Part shown: in pieces, positions 41,685 to 49,867 of the stretch
Layout of the letters: each line of letters begins with the position of its first letter
Position numbering within the stretch: position 1 is the stretch's first letter
Source of the DNA: Rhodospirillales bacterium
GTDB lineage: Bacteria; Pseudomonadota; Alphaproteobacteria; BOG-932; Roseiterribacteraceae
Assembly (NCBI GenBank): GCA_028291365.1
Contig: JAQGIE010000089.1
Location: forward strand, 1-62,023
DNA length: 62,023 bases
Reading direction: 5' to 3'
Program-made: the position numbers and the translations under genes
Notes under the pieces: generated by a model
Database searches by the model: none
What the model saw: only the letters and a program-made list of their open reading frames with translations
What the model was told of the DNA's origin: nothing

Positions 41685-43225
41685 CACGCTTTCTCCAGCT
41701 CGATGCGCGGAAACAGGCCGTGGGGCGCCGGCAGCGACGTTCCCGGCGGCACTGCGTGTTTCGGTCCGGCATGGGCGAAGTCGCGACGGTCGCTCGGCAC
41801 GCCGAGCTGGTCGAGCAGCCGCGCCATGCTGCCGGGCATGAAAGCCTGCAGCACGATCGCGATCGGGCGCAGCGTCTGCACCAGCACCGCAAGCACCGTC
41901 GCCATGCGCGCCGGATCGGTCTTGCGCAGCGCCCACGGCGCCTGGTGGTCGATATACTGGTCGGCCTGGCCGATCACGCTCCACACGCCTTCGAGCAGCT
42001 TGCCAAACGCGAGGTCGCCCATGGCGGTGCGGGCCTGCGGCACGATCGTGTCGGCGGCGTTGAGCAACAGCTGGTCTGCGTCGGTGAGCTCGCCCGGCAC
42101 CGGCACTTTGCCATCGCAATTCTTGGCGACGAGGCTCAACACGCGCTGCGCCAGGTTGCCGAGCCCGTTGGCGAGATCGCTGTTGATGCGATGCACGACC
42201 GATTGCTTGCTGAAATCGCCGTCATTGCCGAATGGCACTTCGCGCAGCAGCGCGTAGCGCAACTGGTCGAGCCCGTAGGTTTCGACCAGCGCCAGCGGCT
42301 CGATCGCGTTGCCAAGCGACTTGGACATTTTCTGGCCTTCGACGGTCCACCAGCCGTGACCGAACACGCGCTTGGGCAACGGCATGCCCGCGGCCATCAG
42401 GAAGGCCGGCCAATAGATCGCGTGGAACCGCACGATCTCCTTGCCGACCAGATGCAGGTCGGCCGGCCAGTATTTGTCGTACAGACCGCCCTCTTCCGGC
42501 GGCCAGCCCAGCGCGCTGACATAGTTGAACAGCGCGTCGAGCCAGACATAGACGACGTGGCCTTCGTCGTTCGGCACCTTGATACCCCAGTCGAACGTCG
42601 TGCGGCTGACCGAGAGATCTTTCAGCCCCTGTTTGACGAACGACACGACTTCGTTGCGGCGGCTCTGCGGCTGGATGAATTCGGGATGCGCATCGTAATG
42701 CGCCAGCAGCCTGTCGCCGTACTCGCTGAGCTTGAAGAACCAGCTCGGCTCTTCGACCCATTCGACCGGATTGCCGGAAGGTGCGACGCGCGAACCGTCG
42801 TCGCGCAAAGTCAGCTCGTCTTCGCCGTAAAAGGCTTCGTCGCGAACCGAGTACCAGCCTTTATAGGCACCCGAATACAGCGCGCCCTTGTCGGCGAGCA
42901 GCGTCCAGAATTTCTTGAGCGCTTCGGTATGGCGCGGCTCGGTGGTGCGGATGAAGTCGTCATACGTCGCACCGACCGCGTCGGCCATGGCGCGGAATTT
43001 GGCGGCCACCTGATCGGTGAATTCGATCGGCGTGATGCCCGCCGCGGTCGCCGATTGCTGCACCTTCTGGCCGTGCTCGTCGGTGCCGGTGAGAAAACGC
43101 ACGTCGTAGCCGTCGAGACGCTGGAAGCGGGCCACCACGTCGGCGGCGATCGTCGTGTAGGCGTGCCCCAGATGCGGCTCGCCATTGACGTAATAGATCG
43201 GCGTCGTGACGTAGAAACTGGGCAT
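41684..43225 (-). CDS. metG: Methionyl-tRNA synthetase
   Basis: 513-aa class Ia synthetase. 'YYVNGEPHLGHAYTTIAADV' contains the HIGH box (HLGH) and 'EGQKMSKSLGNAIEP' the KMSKS loop. It lacks the four-Cys zinc knuckle and the C-terminal tRNA-binding appendix, so it is the short MetG form usual in alphaproteobacteria. It supplies Met-tRNA for initiation and elongation. It lies 18 nt after holB. Confidence 0.97.
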   Translation of the reverse strand: MPSFYVTTPIYYVNGEPHLGHAYTTIAADVVARFQRLDGYDVRFLTGTDEHGQKVQQSATAAGITPIEFTDQVAAKFRAMADAVGATYDDFIRTTEPRHTEALKKFWTLLADKGALYSGAYKGWYSVRDEAFYGEDELTLRDDGSRVAPSGNPVEWVEEPSWFFKLSEYGDRLLAHYDAHPEFIQPQSRRNEVVSFVKQGLKDLSVSRTTFDWGIKVPNDEGHVVYVWLDALFNYVSALGWPPEEGGLYDKYWPADLHLVGKEIVRFHAIYWPAFLMAAGMPLPKRVFGHGWWTVEGQKMSKSLGNAIEPLALVETYGLDQLRYALLREVPFGNDGDFSKQSVVHRINSDLANGLGNLAQRVLSLVAKNCDGKVPVPGELTDADQLLLNAADTIVPQARTAMGDLAFGKLLEGVWSVIGQADQYIDHQAPWALRKTDPARMATVLAVLVQTLRPIAIVLQAFMPGSMARLLDQLGVPSDRRDFAHAGPKHAVPPGTSLPAPHGLFPRIELEKA

Positions 43226-43243
43226 CTGGTGCGGCGCGCTCTA

Positions 43244-44341
43244 TTAGGCCGCGGCTGCCTCGATCGCGCGAAGTGCCGCGAGCAGCGCGTGGCGCCGATC
43301 AAGATTGGCCGCGTCGGTGGTCTGAAACTGGCGGGCCGCCTTATCCCACGCGTCTACCAGCCGTTCAAGCGACCGGGGATTCCGGAAGCGTGCGGCGGGC
43401 GCGGAATCGCCGGGCAGGATCTCGGGCGGCACCTCGCCGCGCGCGGCATAGCGGGCCGCCCGCGTCAGCCACCAGCCGATCAGCTCGACCACCACCCGAT
43501 AGGACGCGTCGGCCGAGGCCGCGCCCAGCCGGTCGGCGAAGCCGTGCGCCGCCACCACATCCAGCCGCGGCAAGGTCGTGAGGAGCCCGACCAGATCGGC
43601 ATAGAGCTCGAGCCCGTCGGACTCGGCCAGCGCCAGGGCGCGACCGATCGACCCGTCGGCCATGCGCGCCAGCGCGTCGCGTGACTCGGCGTCGAGATCG
43701 CTGCGCCACCGCGCCAGCAAGTCGCGCACGACGGACTCGTCGAGCGCGTCGAGCGTCAAGGTGCGAGCGCGCGATCGCACCGTGGGCAACAATCCGCCCG
43801 GCCGGTCGGTGACCAGGATCAGGCAGCAGCGCGGCGGCGGCTCTTCGAGAATCTTGAGCAGCGCGTTCTGGCCGGCGCGATTGAGGCTTTCGGCACCGTC
43901 GACGACGACGCAGCGCCAGCCGCCTTCGGCGGCGGTGAGGCGGAAGAACGGCGCGATCCTGCGCACGTCGTCGACCGCGATGTCTTTCTTCGTCTTGCCC
44001 TTGTCGTCGTCGAAGCGGCGCTCGACCGTCAGCAGGTCGGCATGGCCGGACGCAGCGACGCGACGAAAGACGGGATGCTGTGGATCGATCGCCAGCGACG
44101 ACGGCGCCGCCGGCGCGTCGCCGAACAGCGACGGGTCATCGTCCTGCGCTGCGCCACCGCCGGCAAAAAGAAAACGTGCGAAACGGAAGGCCAGCGTCGC
44201 CTTGCCGACGCCGCTCGGTCCGGCGAAGATCCAGGCATGCGGCATGCGCCCGCCCGAGCTCGCTTCGAGCAGCGTGCGTTCGGCGCGCGCCTGGCCCAGC
44301 AGCTCGGGATTTGCGCGCGGTTCGGGCGCGGTTTCTGTCAC
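43244..44341 (-). CDS. holB: DNA polymerase III subunit delta'
   Basis: 365-aa clamp-loader subunit. RuvB-like AAA+ fold: 'HAWIFAGPSGVGKATLAFRF' (degenerate P-loop, Ala in place of the second Thr/Ser region), 'RCVVVDGAESLNRAGQNALL' and the sensor 'LVTDRPGGLLPTVRSRA' with the SRC-like motif changed to SRA. The GTG at 44341 is chosen because the frame upstream runs into an intergenic repeat element and would add unconserved residues. It sits between tmk and metG, the usual alphaproteobacterial order. Confidence 0.92.
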   Translation of the reverse strand: MTETAPEPRANPELLGQARAERTLLEASSGGRMPHAWIFAGPSGVGKATLAFRFARFLFAGGGAAQDDDPSLFGDAPAAPSSLAIDPQHPVFRRVAASGHADLLTVERRFDDDKGKTKKDIAVDDVRRIAPFFRLTAAEGGWRCVVVDGAESLNRAGQNALLKILEEPPPRCCLILVTDRPGGLLPTVRSRARTLTLDALDESVVRDLLARWRSDLDAESRDALARMADGSIGRALALAESDGLELYADLVGLLTTLPRLDVVAAHGFADRLGAASADASYRVVVELIGWWLTRAARYAARGEVPPEILPGDSAPAARFRNPRSLERLVDAWDKAARQFQTTDAANLDRRHALLAALRAIEAAAA

Positions 44342-44348
44342 GAGGAAA

Positions 44349-44494
44349 CCACCAAGGCACCAAGGACACCAAGGTACACCAAGGGGGTTCGCTCGCGCGC
44401 GCAGCGCGCAGAAAGCCCCCGCAGCAGGATCGAGTGCGCGCTTCGCGCTGGGCAAGCATCTTCGTGCTTCTTGGTGCCCTTGGCGTCTTGGTGG
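44349..44494. repeat. Inverted pair of 'CACCAAGG' heptamer-type repeats
   Basis: 44349-44387 holds four near-periodic CACCAAGG units on the + strand. 44460-44494 holds the same type of array on the - strand (CTTGGTG units, with CCACCAAG at its outer end). The two arms face each other across about 72 nt of GC-rich sequence with GCGCGC stems. The element fills the 162-nt gap between tmk and holB. It is not a CRISPR array: units are 7-9 nt and there are no unique spacers. Confidence 0.85.
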
Positions 44495-44503
44495 TTGCCC
44501 ATA

Positions 44504-45145
44504 CTACCGGCCCAACTCCGGAAAGCGCCCGACCAGCGCGGCGCGCATATCCGACTGCACCGCCTCGGCGTCGCGCGACGCGTCGATCAGCGTGCAGCGT
44601 TGCGGCGCGTGCGCGGCGATGGCGCGATAGCCTTCGCGCAGCCGCTCGTGAAAGCTGCGATCCATGCGCTCGTAGCGGTCTTCGTCGCCGTGCCGCGTCT
44701 TGGCGCGTGCGAGGCCGAGCTCGACGGGAACGTCGAGGATCAGCGTTGCGTCGGGCCAGAAACTGCCCAGCACGCTTTCATGCAGCGCGTGCACCCAATG
44801 ATCGCCGAGCCCGTAGGCAAAGCCCTGATACGCGACCGAGGAGTCGGCGAAACGGTCGCACAATACCCAGCTGCCGGCGGCGAGCGCGGGTTCGATCGTG
44901 CGGTCGACATGATCGCGTCGTGCGGCGTAGAGCAGCAAGGCTTCGGTGACCGGCGACCAGCGGCTGGGATCGCCGGTGACGAGCAGCGTGCGGATTTCTT
45001 CGGCACCGGGACTGCCGCCCGGTTCGCGCGTCACTTTGGTCGAGATGCCGCGCTCGCCCAGCCATGCGACCAGCGGCGCGATCTGCGTCGACTTGCCTGC
45101 GCCCTCGCCGCCTTCGAGGCTGATGAACTTCCCTCGCTGACTCAC
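44504..45145 (-). CDS. tmk: Thymidylate kinase
   Basis: 213-aa dTMP kinase. P-loop 'FISLEGGEGAGKSTQ', dTMP-site 'TREPGGSPGAEEIR', 'DRFADSSVAYQGFAYGLG' (DRY/DRF box) and a lid with Arg residues near 'DEDRYERMD'. It makes dTDP for DNA synthesis. Starts with a GTG that overlaps the stop of the D,D-carboxypeptidase gene (GTGA). Confidence 0.96.
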   Translation of the reverse strand: MSQRGKFISLEGGEGAGKSTQIAPLVAWLGERGISTKVTREPGGSPGAEEIRTLLVTGDPSRWSPVTEALLLYAARRDHVDRTIEPALAAGSWVLCDRFADSSVAYQGFAYGLGDHWVHALHESVLGSFWPDATLILDVPVELGLARAKTRHGDEDRYERMDRSFHERLREGYRAIAAHAPQRCTLIDASRDAEAVQSDMRAALVGRFPELGR

Positions 45146-46314
45146 GAAACCTTCGGCGGACCGGAAACCAGGTACGACAGCGCCGCGCCGATGCGCCCGA
45201 ACAGGCCCTGACGCTCGACCGGCTGCGCCGCGACGAGCGGGAATTCCACCGGCGTGCCGCCGGCCGTGGTCAGCACCAGCGTGCCGATCGGCTGGCCTTG
45301 CGCGATCGGCGCCTTCACCGTCTGCGGCATGCGCACGACGGCTTTCATGCTGCGCTTCTCTTCGTTGGACAGAACCGTGCGCGCCGGCGCCGCCACGGTC
45401 AGCGGCACGCGGTCCTGCGTGCCCAGCCACACGCCGGCACTGTCGATGACCTCGCCCGGTCGCGCGACGTCGACCATCTGGAACTCGCGGAAGCCGAACT
45501 CGATCAGGTTGGCGCCTTCGTCGGCGCGCGCCTGCATCGACGGCAGGCCGTTCATCACCATGATGATGCGGCGTCCGTTGCGCTCGGCCGAGGCGGTGAG
45601 GCCATAGCCGGCGGATTCAGTATGGCCGGTCTTGAGCCCGTCGACGCCGATCCCTTTGTAGAGCAGCGGATTGCGGTTCCCCTGCTTGATCTTGTTCCAG
45701 GTGAATTCGCGCTCGGAATAGAAATGGTAGTGCTCGGGGAAGTCGCGGATCAGCGCCATGCCGATGGTCGCGAGGTCGCGCGCCGTCGAATAATGTTCGG
45801 GATCAGGCAAGCCGCTGGCGTTGCGGAAATTGCTGTTCGTCGCGCCGAGCTTCTTGGCGCGCGCGGTCATCTGTTCGGCAAAGGCGCCTTCGGATCCGGC
45901 CAGCCCTTCGGCCAACACGCGCGTCGCGTCATTGCCCGATGCGATGACGACGCCGCGCAGCAAATTCTCGACCGAAACCGATTCACCGAGCGCCAGGAAC
46001 ATCTCCGAGCCGCCCGCCTTGCCGCCCTCGCCCCAGGCGCTGCGCGACACGGTCAGCATGTCGTCCATCTTCATGCGGCCTTGCTTGATCGCGTCGAACA
46101 CCATGTAGGCGGTCATGATCTTCGACATCGACGAAGTCGGCATGCGCTGGTCGGCGTTCTTCTCGAACAGCACGCGGCCGGTGGTGACGTCGACGATGAT
46201 CGCCTGCTTGGCGGCGGTATCGATGGTCGGACCCGCCGCGCGCGCGCCCTCAGACGTCAGTGCGCCGGCGACGAGAAGCAGCAGGGTGATGGCGAGAATA
46301 GACAGGCGGCGCAC
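45142..46314 (-). CDS. D-alanyl-D-alanine carboxypeptidase (PBP5/6-like, DacC/DacA)
   Basis: 390-aa serine peptidase S11: signal peptide ending 'GARAAG'; SxxK 'SMSK' in 'MPTSSMSKIMTAYM'; SxN 'SGN' in 'VIASGNDATR'; KTG in 'DGLKTGHTESAGYG'. A C-terminal PBP5 beta domain is followed by an amphipathic helix that could anchor it to the membrane. It trims pentapeptide stems. Gene order rlpA-dac-tmk-holB-metG-tatD is conserved in alphaproteobacteria. Confidence 0.95.
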   Translation of the reverse strand: MRRLSILAITLLLLVAGALTSEGARAAGPTIDTAAKQAIIVDVTTGRVLFEKNADQRMPTSSMSKIMTAYMVFDAIKQGRMKMDDMLTVSRSAWGEGGKAGGSEMFLALGESVSVENLLRGVVIASGNDATRVLAEGLAGSEGAFAEQMTARAKKLGATNSNFRNASGLPDPEHYSTARDLATIGMALIRDFPEHYHFYSEREFTWNKIKQGNRNPLLYKGIGVDGLKTGHTESAGYGLTASAERNGRRIIMVMNGLPSMQARADEGANLIEFGFREFQMVDVARPGEVIDSAGVWLGTQDRVPLTVAAPARTVLSNEEKRSMKAVVRMPQTVKAPIAQGQPIGTLVLTTAGGTPVEFPLVAAQPVERQGLFGRIGAALSYLVSGPPKVS

Positions 46315-46335
46315 GGGAATCCTCGACTGGTCCGG

Positions 46336-47334
46336 TTACTCTGCGACGATCTTGGCTTCGCCCGCCCCGGCAGCGACGACCTTGGCGAGTGCCGCGTCGG
46401 CTTGATCGACGCTGGTCAGCGGACCGATGCGCACCCGAAAGAAGGTGCGGCCACCGACCTGAACCTGACTGACGTCGGCGTGGCCGACTTTGGTAAGTTG
46501 CTGACGCAGCCGCTCGGCATTGTCCAGTACGCCGAAGGCGCCGGCCTGAATGAACAGCTGCGTCTTTTTGGGCGCCGTCTGTTTGATGGCGGCCGCGGGC
46601 AGGAACCGTCCGCCGATCGTGGTGCCCTGCGCCACTGTGGCCGAGCCCGGCGAGGCCTGGGCCAGCAATGTTTTTTCATCCACCGCGGGCGCCGCCGCGA
46701 CCACCGGTTCCGACAGCGGCGGCGGCAACGGGGTACGTTCGACGTCGCGACCGCCCGGCTCGACCACCGGCGGCGGCACGGGCGCCTGCGCCACGACGGT
46801 CGCGGCCGGCTTGCCTTGCAGCGCCGCTTCTTTGAGCGTCTGGCTTTCCTTGGCCAGGATCTGCACCCGCACCTTGGCGGTGCCGACTTTCTCGACCCCG
46901 AGCAGCTGGGCCGAGCGTTTCGACAGATCGATGATGCGGCCGGCGACGAACGGGCCGCGATCGTTCACGCGCGCGATGAGCTGGCGGCCATTCTCGAGGT
47001 TGGTGATGCGCACCAGGCTCGGCAGCGGCAGCGTCTTGTGTGCGGCGGTGACTTCGTTCTGGTCGTAGATCTCGCCGTTGGCCGTATATTTGGCGTGAAA
47101 TCCCGGCCCGTACCAACTGCCGACGCCGGTCTCGTCGTAGCCGTAATCTTCGCGCGGCACGTACCGCATGCCTTCGACTTCGTACGGATTGCCGACTTTG
47201 TAGTAGCCGCGCTGCTGCACCGGCGCCGAGGCTGTGGATTTGCCCGGTTCCGTACCGTTGGTGCAGGCGCCCAGGACGAGAATGGGCGCGAGCGTCATCG
47301 CGGCGATGGCCGAGCGTTTCGTCGTTGCACGCAT
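46336..47334 (-). CDS. rlpA: Septal ring lytic transglycosylase RlpA (lipoprotein with SPOR domain)
   Basis: 332-aa outer-membrane lipoprotein: lipobox 'LVLGAC' in the N terminus, double-psi beta-barrel 'GVGSWYGPGFHAKYTANGEI' to 'NDRGPFVAGRIIDLSKRSAQ', a Pro-rich linker of about 80 residues, and a C-terminal SPOR domain 'LFIQAGAFGVLDNAERLRQQ' that binds denuded septal glycan. The ATG overlaps the mltB stop. Confidence 0.95.
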   Translation of the reverse strand: MRATTKRSAIAAMTLAPILVLGACTNGTEPGKSTASAPVQQRGYYKVGNPYEVEGMRYVPREDYGYDETGVGSWYGPGFHAKYTANGEIYDQNEVTAAHKTLPLPSLVRITNLENGRQLIARVNDRGPFVAGRIIDLSKRSAQLLGVEKVGTAKVRVQILAKESQTLKEAALQGKPAATVVAQAPVPPPVVEPGGRDVERTPLPPPLSEPVVAAAPAVDEKTLLAQASPGSATVAQGTTIGGRFLPAAAIKQTAPKKTQLFIQAGAFGVLDNAERLRQQLTKVGHADVSQVQVGGRTFFRVRIGPLTSVDQADAALAKVVAAGAGEAKIVAE

Positions 47335-48305
47335 CAGGGCGCGCCGCCGATGCGGTCGGACAGCAATCCGACCGCGGTCGCGAAATAGGTCGAACGATTC
47401 CATTTCATCACCGCGCGGAAATTGTCGGCGACCAGGAAGGCGCGCCCGCCCGGCCCGTCGGGCTGCACGATCGCGGTTTCGCCGCTGAATTCGGGCAGCG
47501 CGCCGCCGCCGACCTTCTTCACGCCGCGCGCGCGCCAGACTTCGACGCTCTTGCGATTGTCAGGGCCGATCGCGAGCGGATCGAAATTGGCCGGCAGCCG
47601 CACCTCGCAGCCCCAGCCCTCGCCCGACTGCCAGCCCAGCCCGCGCAGGAAATTTGCGGTCGATGCGAAGACGTCGGCGGTCGAGCGCCAGATGTCGCGC
47701 TTGCCGTCGCCGTCGCCGTCGGCCGCCCATTTGCGGAAAGTCGACGGCATAAACTGCGCCTGCCCCATCGCGCCGGCCCACGAGCCGCGCATCGCGTCAG
47801 CGCGGATATGGCCTTCGGCGAGGATCCTGAGGGCTTCCATCAACTCGGTGCGGAAGAAGGCGGCGCGCCGGCCTTCATAGGCGAGCGTGGCGAGCGCTTC
47901 GACGACTTTGAAATTGCCCTGCACTTCGCCGTAGTTCGATTCCATCGCCCACAGCGCGACGACGGTGCGCGGCGCGACGCCGTACTGGGCGCTGATCTTC
48001 TGCAGCAGCGGGCGGTACTGAACCAGCAATTCGCGCCCGCGCGTGACACGCGCGTCGCTGACCGTGCTGGCGAGATATTGCGCCAGGGTCAGTGTGCTTT
48101 CGGGCTGTTTGCGATCGAGTTCGACCACGCGCGCCAGCGGCTTGATGCCGTCGAGCGCGACGTCGGTCACGTAGGGCGGAATGCCGTTCTGCGCCGCCTC
48201 GGCGCGTACGCCGTCGAGCCAGGTGGCGAAATCCTCCTGGGCGGTGGCGGTGATCGGCGCCGCAAACACGGCGAGCAACAGCAGGGCAAGGGAAAAGCGG
48301 CGCAC
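47334..48305 (-). CDS. mltB: Lytic murein transglycosylase B
   Basis: 323-aa periplasmic enzyme: signal peptide 'SLALLLLAVFAAPITATAQ', catalytic Glu in 'ALWAMESNYGEVQGNFKVVE', and 'GSWAGAMGQAQFMPSTFRKW'. It cleaves glycan strands with anhydro-MurNAc formation. The GTG at 48305 is chosen because it places the signal peptide at the N terminus. An upstream TTG (48365) would overlap the hydrolase gene and add a basic lead. No peptidoglycan-binding domain is visible at the C terminus. Confidence 0.92.
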   Translation of the reverse strand: MRRFSLALLLLAVFAAPITATAQEDFATWLDGVRAEAAQNGIPPYVTDVALDGIKPLARVVELDRKQPESTLTLAQYLASTVSDARVTRGRELLVQYRPLLQKISAQYGVAPRTVVALWAMESNYGEVQGNFKVVEALATLAYEGRRAAFFRTELMEALRILAEGHIRADAMRGSWAGAMGQAQFMPSTFRKWAADGDGDGKRDIWRSTADVFASTANFLRGLGWQSGEGWGCEVRLPANFDPLAIGPDNRKSVEVWRARGVKKVGGGALPEFSGETAIVQPDGPGGRAFLVADNFRAVMKWNRSTYFATAVGLLSDRIGGAP

Positions 48306-48354
48306 TGACCGGGTGTAACGGCGCCTCCCGAGTCGCGCCAACGCGACCAAACGT

Positions 48355-49122
48355 TCAGCCCGCAACGAAGTCAGCGATGGCGGTGCCGAGCGTGGGCTGC
48401 GTGACCGCGCTCATATGGTTGCCGGGCACCATCTGGTAGCGCCCGTCGGGCAGCGCTGCCGCGAGCGCCTCGGCCGAGCCGTTATCCTGGTCGTCGGCGC
48501 CGGTGAGCACGAGCGTCGGCGTGGTGATCTGCGCCAGCGCCTCGCGCGGCGTGTCGACGAACGTGTCGAGCACCTTGAGCAGCGTCACCGGATCGCCGCC
48601 CACCGTCTTGAGGAAGGCCTCGGCCATCCATTCGACCGAGTTGCGCTCGAAGGTGCCGAGATTGGTGAGGATACGCCGGAAATGGGCGCCGCGACCGCCG
48701 GTGTCGACGATGCCCTGCAGCCCCATCCCGGCCACGATCGCACGGCGCGGCGTCGCTCCGCGCGCCAGCATGCGCACCACGGTTCGACCGCCGAGCGAAT
48801 AGCCGCCGAGGTCGTACTCGGTGAGGGCCAGATGTTCGAGCAGCGCGAAACCGTCGTCGGCAAGCACGTCGGGCGGATAGGCCGCTTGGTCGTGCGGCTT
48901 GGCGCTGTCGCCGTGCGCGCGCAGATCCGGCATGACGACACGGAAGCCGCGCGCCGCGATTTTCGCCGCGTGGCCATAGCGCACCCAATTCACCGTCGCG
49001 GTCGAGAAATAGCCGTGGATCAACACTACCGGCCGGCCCTCGCCGATCTCCCGATAAGCGAGCTGGACGCCGTCGCGGCCGCAGAAATGATGGACAGGGA
49101 GATCGGTGGAAGGGTTGTGCAT
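48355..49122 (-). CDS. Alpha/beta-fold hydrolase
   Basis: 255-aa hydrolase: oxyanion-hole 'VVLIHGYFSTA', nucleophile elbow 'LGGYSLGGRTV' (Ser), acid 'TGADDQDN' and the His in 'VPGNHMSAVTQP'. The fold suits esterase, lactonase or haloperoxidase-like activity; the substrate is unknown. The ATG at 49122 precedes the homologous part directly. Upstream are intergenic repeats and the tRNA-Ser gene on the same strand. Confidence 0.9.
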   Translation of the reverse strand: MHNPSTDLPVHHFCGRDGVQLAYREIGEGRPVVLIHGYFSTATVNWVRYGHAAKIAARGFRVVMPDLRAHGDSAKPHDQAAYPPDVLADDGFALLEHLALTEYDLGGYSLGGRTVVRMLARGATPRRAIVAGMGLQGIVDTGGRGAHFRRILTNLGTFERNSVEWMAEAFLKTVGGDPVTLLKVLDTFVDTPREALAQITTPTLVLTGADDQDNGSAEALAAALPDGRYQMVPGNHMSAVTQPTLGTAIADFVAG

Positions 49123-49157
49123 GGGTCCAATGGCGCGGGCTGGTCCGCCGGCGCGTG

Positions 49158-49290
49158 CCCTCCTTCGCTGAAGCTTCGGAGGGAACGACGAGGGACTTGT
49201 CCTCCGAAGCACGCCCTCCTTCGCTGAAGCTTCGGAGGGTAAACGACGAGGGACTTGTCCTCCGAAGCACGCGCAGCGTGCGAAGGAGGA
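49158..49290. repeat. Tandem 56/58-bp repeat with outer inverted tail
   Basis: Two direct copies, 49158-49213 and 49214-49271, differing mainly by a 2-nt insertion. Each contains the stem TTCGCTGAAGCTTCGGAGGG and the block GGACTTGTCCTCCGAAGCACG. The end (CGTGCGAAGGAGGAT) is the inverse complement of the CTCCTTCGC/CTCCGAAGCACG parts. Related units occur at 52556-52735, so this is a dispersed intergenic repeat family. Confidence 0.88.
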
Positions 49291-49380
49291 TGGCGGACAG
49301 GGTGGGATTCGAACCCACGGTGGACTCGCGCCCACGGCGGTTTTCAAGACCGCTGCCTTAAACCACTCGGCCACCTGTCC
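49291..49380 (-). tRNA. tRNA-Ser (anticodon UGA)
   Basis: 90-nt class II tRNA with CCA encoded. Acceptor arms GGACAGG and CCTGTCC pair, with discriminator G; D arm TGGCCGAGTGG; anticodon loop CTTGAAA gives UGA; a long variable arm follows; T loop GGGTTCGAATCCC. All features fit serine UCA decoding. Confidence 0.97.
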
Positions 49381-49503
49381 TCGCCCGCTCCCTAGCATAG
49401 AGGCAGCGGCGCGGTGAAATTTTAACGACCTCGTAGCGCTCTCGCGCGAGGCTCGGACAAACGAATCCCGCGCATCAAGAATCGACCTCCAAGGACTTAA
49501 CGG

Positions 49504-49854
49504 ATGGCCACGCCACGCGACGAGTACGATCGGGACGCACGCCCGAGCTGGTTCACCCGGGCCTTCTGGTGGCTCTTTGCCGCCGGCTTCTGGGGCTGGG
49601 TCGTCTACGAGTTCATCAACGGATCGACCCAGGACCGGCGCTGGATTGCGGCCGCCGCCGCGCTTGGATTCGGCGTCCAATACATCGCCAACAAGATCGA
49701 CCGGCTGGAACGGCGGTCGGCGAGCGCCGTGCTGCGCCGCATGGACCAGGTCGAGCGCGCACTGGCATCGTTGCGCGCTGAAATCGAAATGGATCGCCCG
49801 CCGTCGCCGCGCGCCTCCGAGAAAGCTTCACCGCCGCGAGCGGCGACGAAGTAA
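49504..49854 (+). CDS. Small membrane protein of unknown function, 116 aa
   Basis: Polar N terminus ('RDEYDRDARPSWF'), a Trp/Phe-rich hydrophobic stretch at about 17-39, a second weaker one at about 46-62, then a charged likely coiled coil ('IDRLERRSASAVLRRMDQVE') and a Pro/Ser/Ala-rich tail. No family is recognised. AAGGA lies 8 nt before the ATG. It converges with flgL, 13 nt between ends. Confidence 0.72.
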   Translation: MATPRDEYDRDARPSWFTRAFWWLFAAGFWGWVVYEFINGSTQDRRWIAAAAALGFGVQYIANKIDRLERRSASAVLRRMDQVERALASLRAEIEMDRPPSPRASEKASPPRAATK

Positions 49855-49867
49855 TCCCGCATTCGCC

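Noticed and set aside
44349-44494. Short repeats considered as a CRISPR array
   Set aside because: Units are only 7-9 nt, spacers are 0-3 nt and the arms are inverted; no cas genes are nearby.
45298-47388. 696-codon plus-strand frame
   Set aside because: Antisense to the carboxypeptidase and rlpA, both of which have catalytic motifs and signals.
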